NCBI RefSeq assembly: GCF_003254645.1 | Contig: NZ_PNFD01000001.1 | Location: 868,001 to 932,000 of the forward strand | Source: Microbacterium suaedae | GTDB taxonomy: Bacteria; Actinomycetota; Actinomycetes; Actinomycetales; Microbacteriaceae | Direction of reading: 5' to 3' | DNA: 64,000 nucleotides | Shown: piece after piece, positions 59,886-64,000 of the stretch | Layout: each line of letters opens with the position of its first letter | Position numbering within the stretch: position 1 is the stretch's first letter | Position numbers and translations under genes: made by a program | The notes under the pieces: model-generated | Databases searched by the model: none | What the model was told of the DNA's origin: nothing | What the model saw: only the letters and a program-made list of their open reading frames with translations

Positions 59886-59988
59886 GCCCCGAAACAGTGC
59901 TCTGTTTCGCCGTGCCGTGCAGGCGCTGAACCCCCGATTGTGGAGAAATCCGCCACATTCGGCGAATGTGAGCACGCTGACCTGCCAT

Positions 59989-60067
59989 CACAACGCAGTC
60001 AATCCGACGCCAGGAAGGCCCGATCGCGCCGCTGCCGGCACGATCCGCACGGATCGACTGCGTTGTG
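59989..60067. repeat. Family A 79-bp palindromic element A9
   Basis: Left arm CACAACGCAGTCAAT, right arm ATCGACTGCGTTGTG, with three further paired bases inward (CCG/CGG). Only two base differences from A10 over the whole 79 bp. Confidence 0.95.
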
Positions 60068-60139
60068 TTGGAAGGGGGTGGAATCAGAGGATGACCGGAC
60101 GGCGCTGTGTGAGCCACCGCAGCTTGCCGGCCCACAAAA

Positions 60140-60218
60140 CACAACGCAGTCAATCCGACGCCGGGAAGGCCCGATCGCGCCGCTGCCGGCACGATCCGTA
60201 CGGATCGACTGCGTTGTG
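60140..60218. repeat. Family A 79-bp palindromic element A10
   Basis: A near-copy of A9 lying 151 bases away. It ends 16 bases past the putA stop and may serve as its terminator. Confidence 0.95.
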
Positions 60219-60234
60219 TTGGGAGGGGTGGGGC

Positions 60235-63200
60235 TCAGCGGGCGACGAGGTCGCTTGCGCCGCCCGCGACGACCGGCACCTCGTAGCGGCGCGGGTTGCC
60301 GAAGCGGTGCGCCATGATCGACACGGCCTGCTCGCGCACGAACGGAAGCATCTCGACGCGTCCGGCCGACGTGACGTCGTGGCCGTAGATCGCGATGTTC
60401 GGCTCGCCCTTCGTCGCCTCGATGATCGGATCCGCGGATCCTCCGATGAGGCGGATCCGCGCCCCCGTCTCCGTGTACGACGCGGCACGCGCGGACCACG
60501 CTTCAGCGTCCTCGACGTGCGCGGCGACGCCGGCCTCCGCGAGGTACTCGCGCACCTCGCGCGGCAGCGGCTCGGCGCTCGAGACCGTGATGGGGGCGCC
60601 GATCCGCACACCCGCCGCGACGACGCGCACGAGCTCTGCGATGCGGGATCCCTCGTACCGCACGGTTACGGCCGTCGGCACGTAGCGCAGTACGTTCTGC
60701 TCGAGCTCGAGGCCCTGCACATCGCGCGCCACGCCGAACTCGTCGTGCCATGCGGCGATGTCGGTTCCCAGCGCCGTCTCGAGCCACTCGCGGTCCTCCG
60801 CGGGCACCGCCTTGGCGGCGCGGCGCACGGCCGCGTCTCGTGTGACCTCGCCCTCGACCGGCGCGTCGGTCCAGGTGCCGAGCCCGAAGAGGTAGCTCGG
60901 GCCGCCGGCCTTCGTGCCGGCGCCGACCGCCGACTTCTTCCAGCCACCGAAGGGCTGACGCTGCACGATCGCGCCCGTGATGACGCGGTTGACGTAGGCG
61001 TTGCCGGCCTGGATGGATCCGAGCCAAGTCTGGATCTCGTCGACGTCGAGCGAGTGCAGGCCCGAGGTCAGGCCGTATTCGACCGCGTTGACGATCTCGA
61101 TGGCCTCCTCGAGCGTCTCGGCCTCGATGATGCCGGCGACGGGACCGAAGTACTCGGTCATGTGGAACTCGCTTCCGGGCTTCACGCCCTCGCGCAGGCC
61201 CGGCGTCCACAGCGCGTCGCCGAGCTGCTTCGGTTCGAGCAGCCACTTCTGCCCCGGCTCGAGCTCGGTCAGGCCGCGCAGCAGCTTGCCCTCGGCGGGC
61301 GCGATGACCGGCCCGATGCGCGCACCCTCGGTCCAGGGCATGCCTACCTCGTAGCCCTCGATCGCGTCGAGCAGCTGGCGACGGAACCGCTCGCTCTTCG
61401 CGACGGATCCGACAAGCACGATGAGCGATGCGGCCGAGCACTTCTGGCCCGCGTGGCCGAACGCCGAGTAAGCGGCGTCCTTCGCGGCGAGGTCGAAGTC
61501 GGCACTCGGCGTGACGATGAGCGCGTTCTTGCCGCTCGTCTCCGCGAGCAGCGGCAGTTCGGGACGGAACGAGCGGAACAGCTCGGCCGTCTCGTAGGCG
61601 CCCGTGAGGATCGCCTGGTCGACCGTCGGGTGCGACAGCAGCTGGGATCCCAGCTCGCGCCCCTCGAGCTTCACGAGGCGCAGGACGTCGCGCGGGACGC
61701 CTGCCTCCCAGAGCGCCTCCGCGATGACGGCACCGGTGCGGGCCGCCTGGCGTGCGGGCTTGAAGACGACGGCGGATCCTGCGGCGAGCGCCGCGAGGAC
61801 GCCGCCTGCGGGGATCGCGGCGGGGAAGTTCCACGGCGGGATGACGGCCGTCACCTTTGCGGAGGTGTACTGGGCTCCGTCGACGTCGGCGAGTAGCTCG
61901 GCGCTGCGGGCGTAGAAGTGCGCGAAGTCGATGGCCTCGCTCACCTCGGGGTCGCCCTGCTCGACCACCTTGCCGCACTCGGATCCCATCACCTCGAGCA
62001 GGTCGGCGCGGTGCTTCTCGAGCGCGTCACCGGCACGGTGCAGGATCTCGACGCGCTCGGCGAGGGGGCGCGCGGTCCACGCCTCGGCGGCCGAGGCGGC
62101 GTCCTCGATGAGCCCGTCGAGCGCCTCGGGCTCGCGGATCGTCGCGTCCGCGAGAGTCGCGTTCCCGAGCTCGGACGCCTCCATGCGCGACCGGATCCCC
62201 GCGGCCCATTCGCGGTTCGCGGCGACGGCCGGATCCGTGTCCGGGGTGCCGTGGAACTCGCCACGGGGCCCTTCGGGCTGCGGCTGCGAGCGATCCATGA
62301 CGCGGTTCGGCGTCGGCACCTCGGTCGGCATCATCTCGATCGAGGTGAGGAAGCGCTCCTTCTCGCGCTGGAAGAGCCGCTCGTCGCGGTCGAGGTCGAA
62401 CACGGCCGACATGAAGTTGTCGGAGCTCGCGCCCTCTTCGAGACGGCGGATGAGGTATGCGATCGCCACGTCGAACTCGTCGGGGTGCACGACGGGCGTG
62501 TAGAGCAGCAGCTCGCCGACGTCGCGGCGCACGACCGCGGCCTGCTGCGTCGCCATGCCGAGGAGCATCTCGAACTCGACGCCCGATCCCGGCTCGATGC
62601 GGATGCCGCGCTTCTCGGAGAGGAGCTTCGCGAGCGCGATGTCGAAGAGGTTGTGGCCCGCGATGCCGATGTGCACATTCGCGATGCGCTCGGGCGTGAG
62701 GGCGTAGTCGAGCACCTGCTTGTACCCGGCGTCGGTGTGCTGCTTGGTCGGCCACGTGGCCATCGGCCAGTCGTGGGTTTCGGCGTCGACCTGCTCCATC
62801 GGCAGGTTCGCGCCCTTGACGACGCGCACCTTCACGGGGGATCCGCCGTTCGCGACGCGCTGCGCGGCCCACTCCTGCAGGCGCATCATGGCGCCGAGGC
62901 TGTCCGGCAGGTATGCCTGGAGGACGATACCTGCGCGCACCGTCTGGAACTCGTCGCGGTCGAGGATCCGCTGGAAGACGTCGAGCGTCAGGTCGAGATC
63001 CTTGTACTCCTCCATGTCGAGGTTGAGGAAGGTGTCGTTCTCGCGCGCGACGCGGTAGACCGGTGCGAGCGCCTCGACAGCCTCGTCGACGGCCTGATCG
63101 TGCGCCCAGAGGCTGTGCGGGGCGACGGTCGACGACACCTTGATCGAGACGTAGTCGACGTCGTCGCGCTCGATGAGGCGGATCGTGCCGGCCACGCGCT

Positions 63201-63729
63201 TCTCCGCCTCGCGCTGGCCGAGGATCGCCTCGCCGAGCAGGTTGACGTTGAGCCGGGTGCCCTCGCCGCCGATCTTCGCGAGGGCGGGGCCGAGCTTGTT
63301 CTCGCTCGCGTCGACGATGAGGTGACGCACCATCTCGCGCAGCACGCGGCGCGCGATGGGGACGACGATGTGCGGGAACGTCGTGGCGACGGATCCGCCG
63401 AGGCGGACGAGCCCGCGCAGGGGCGCGGGGAGGAACGCGGGAACGTTCTGCGCGACGCGACGGAAGTTGCGGGCCGAGACGTGGACGTCCTCGGGCTGCA
63501 CGACGCCGTCGACGAACCCGACGGCGAAGTCGAGACCCTGGGGGTCGCTGAGCACGCCGGCGAGGTTCTTCGCGGCGGCATCGACCTTCTCGCCGCGGGC
63601 GGCTTCGAGCCACGTGCGGACCTGCGCGATCGCTTGATCGGCGAGCGCCTGATCGACGGCGGGATGCATAGCGGCTCCTGTCGTGTCTGGGGCCTGGAAC
63701 TGCGCGTGGTTTCGCGGCTCGATGGTCAT
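60235..63729 (-). CDS. putA: Bifunctional proline dehydrogenase / delta-1-pyrroline-5-carboxylate dehydrogenase
   Basis: A 1164-residue enzyme that oxidises proline to glutamate. Residues about 60-430 are the FAD-binding proline dehydrogenase barrel (LGEAILGQREAEKR, LNLDMEEYKDLDLTLDVFQR, RVVKGANLPMEQV). Residues about 520-1000 are the aldehyde dehydrogenase, with catalytic Cys in GQKCSAASL near 765 and the Glu in LLAETSGKNAL near 728. There is no N-terminal DNA-binding domain, so it does not regulate itself. I place the start at the ATG at 63729, six bases after GAGGTG. Two copies of a 16-bp palindrome upstream suggest control by a separate regulator. Confidence 0.96.
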   Translation of the reverse strand: MTIEPRNHAQFQAPDTTGAAMHPAVDQALADQAIAQVRTWLEAARGEKVDAAAKNLAGVLSDPQGLDFAVGFVDGVVQPEDVHVSARNFRRVAQNVPAFLPAPLRGLVRLGGSVATTFPHIVVPIARRVLREMVRHLIVDASENKLGPALAKIGGEGTRLNVNLLGEAILGQREAEKRVAGTIRLIERDDVDYVSIKVSSTVAPHSLWAHDQAVDEAVEALAPVYRVARENDTFLNLDMEEYKDLDLTLDVFQRILDRDEFQTVRAGIVLQAYLPDSLGAMMRLQEWAAQRVANGGSPVKVRVVKGANLPMEQVDAETHDWPMATWPTKQHTDAGYKQVLDYALTPERIANVHIGIAGHNLFDIALAKLLSEKRGIRIEPGSGVEFEMLLGMATQQAAVVRRDVGELLLYTPVVHPDEFDVAIAYLIRRLEEGASSDNFMSAVFDLDRDERLFQREKERFLTSIEMMPTEVPTPNRVMDRSQPQPEGPRGEFHGTPDTDPAVAANREWAAGIRSRMEASELGNATLADATIREPEALDGLIEDAASAAEAWTARPLAERVEILHRAGDALEKHRADLLEVMGSECGKVVEQGDPEVSEAIDFAHFYARSAELLADVDGAQYTSAKVTAVIPPWNFPAAIPAGGVLAALAAGSAVVFKPARQAARTGAVIAEALWEAGVPRDVLRLVKLEGRELGSQLLSHPTVDQAILTGAYETAELFRSFRPELPLLAETSGKNALIVTPSADFDLAAKDAAYSAFGHAGQKCSAASLIVLVGSVAKSERFRRQLLDAIEGYEVGMPWTEGARIGPVIAPAEGKLLRGLTELEPGQKWLLEPKQLGDALWTPGLREGVKPGSEFHMTEYFGPVAGIIEAETLEEAIEIVNAVEYGLTSGLHSLDVDEIQTWLGSIQAGNAYVNRVITGAIVQRQPFGGWKKSAVGAGTKAGGPSYLFGLGTWTDAPVEGEVTRDAAVRRAAKAVPAEDREWLETALGTDIAAWHDEFGVARDVQGLELEQNVLRYVPTAVTVRYEGSRIAELVRVVAAGVRIGAPITVSSAEPLPREVREYLAEAGVAAHVEDAEAWSARAASYTETGARIRLIGGSADPIIEATKGEPNIAIYGHDVTSAGRVEMLPFVREQAVSIMAHRFGNPRRYEVPVVAGGASDLVAR

Positions 63730-63801
63730 GAAGTTCACCTCTTTCGGGTCTCGGTCCCTCAATCGTGCGCCCTGTGAACCATCAGGTAAAGCACACAGTT
63801 T

Positions 63802-63817
63802 CGAAGGGATCCGTTCG
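63802..63817. promoter_or_regulatory. Candidate operator upstream of putA (copy 1)
   Basis: CGAAGGGATCCGTTCG, one base off the perfect palindrome at 63965-63980. It lies 73 bases before the putA start. A further partial match, CGAACGATCG, follows at 63826-63835. Confidence 0.5.
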
Positions 63818-63964
63818 GAAACTTCGAACGATCGCGAGAGATGCTATGGAACTTCCGGAGCACCGGTGCTGGCGGGGCACAGCTTCGCTCCTGGCGTTCC
63901 CGTCATCGCGAACGCGGTGCACCCATGGTGCTCCTCCGGACGCGCCGGAAACACCCCATGAACT

Positions 63965-63980
63965 CGAACGGATCCGTTCG
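63965..63980. promoter_or_regulatory. Candidate operator, perfect 16-bp palindrome (copy 2)
   Basis: CGAACGGATCCGTTCG is a perfect palindrome. It lies 15 bases before an ATG at 63995 that could be the start of a divergent gene running off the window. Together with copy 1 it brackets the shared control region. Confidence 0.5.
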
Positions 63981-64000
63981 CTACTGTCGAAGAATGAGCA

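Larger units (their letters stand above)
59886..60234. other. Intergenic region with two near-identical palindromic elements
   Basis: A gap of 349 bases between the putA stop and the DUF559 gene start, both on the minus strand. It contains A9 and A10 plus about 170 bases of other sequence without a gene. The bases 59886-59988 must hold the DUF559 gene promoter; no clear boxes are seen. Confidence 0.7.

Noticed and set aside
38224..60218. Repeated palindromes considered as a CRISPR array
   Set aside because: The repeats are dispersed over 22 kb between genes, are palindromic over 79 bp and have no regular short spacers or cas genes nearby.

Overview
The window reads as a chromosomal segment of a high-GC Gram-positive actinobacterium. 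The gene order tuf-fusA-rpsG-rpsL and rpoC-rpoB, the frequent GTG and TTG starts, and the protein types (PucR/TetR-style regulators, DyP-PepSY copper cluster, AbiEi/DUF559 protein) fit the Microbacteriaceae, most likely Microbacterium or a close relative. That placement is inference from gene content; no rRNA gene is present to confirm it.

Region 1 (1-19.7 kb) is a surface-polysaccharide locus. It holds a NeuB-type nonulosonate synthase (cut by the window edge), two polysaccharide pyruvyl transferases, two paralogous GT2-GT4 fusion glycosyltransferases, a PAPS-type sulfotransferase, a Wzt/Wzm-type ABC exporter, a further GT4 enzyme and a VanZ-like protein. Between the exporter and the last glycosyltransferase lie cysN, cysD, cysQ, a TauE/SafE permease and an APS kinase with a non-catalytic ATP-sulfurylase-like N-terminus. 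No cysH or sulfite reductase gene is present. Together these genes look like a glycan assembly and export system with its own PAPS supply, that is, a sulfated and possibly pyruvylated, nonulosonate-containing surface glycan. The part from about 4.1 to 10.4 kb is visibly poorer in GC and has long non-coding gaps.

Region 2 (19.8-34.8 kb) is conserved information-processing core: tuf, fusA, rpsG, rpsL, then rpoC and rpoB, with small conserved membrane or hypothetical genes between them and clear terminators and promoters.

Region 3 (35-64 kb) is ordinary accessory metabolism: a methyltransferase, a SprT-like protein, a ComB-like protein, threonine aldolase, a copper/DyP operon (CopC, PCuAC, DyP peroxidase, PepSY), a glycoside-utilisation operon (oligopeptide-type ABC importer with a fused permease-ATPase, GH1, esterase, GH78 rhamnosidase) under a divergent TetR regulator, an ECF sigma/anti-sigma module, a DUF559 protein and putA.

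The most unusual signal is in the intergenic DNA of region 3. There are eleven copies (one truncated) of a palindromic element with 15-bp arms, CACAACGCAGTC(A/G)AT and its complement; nine of ten intact copies are exactly 79 bp, with largely unrelated cores. A related second family (arms CACAACGACGCCAATT) has four copies of 80 or 92 bp. Arm bases co-vary or wobble, the copies often come in pairs, and many sit between convergent genes. One copy supplies the last codons of a gene. Hand counts also show strong over-representation of GGATCC in region 3 but not in the polysaccharide locus.
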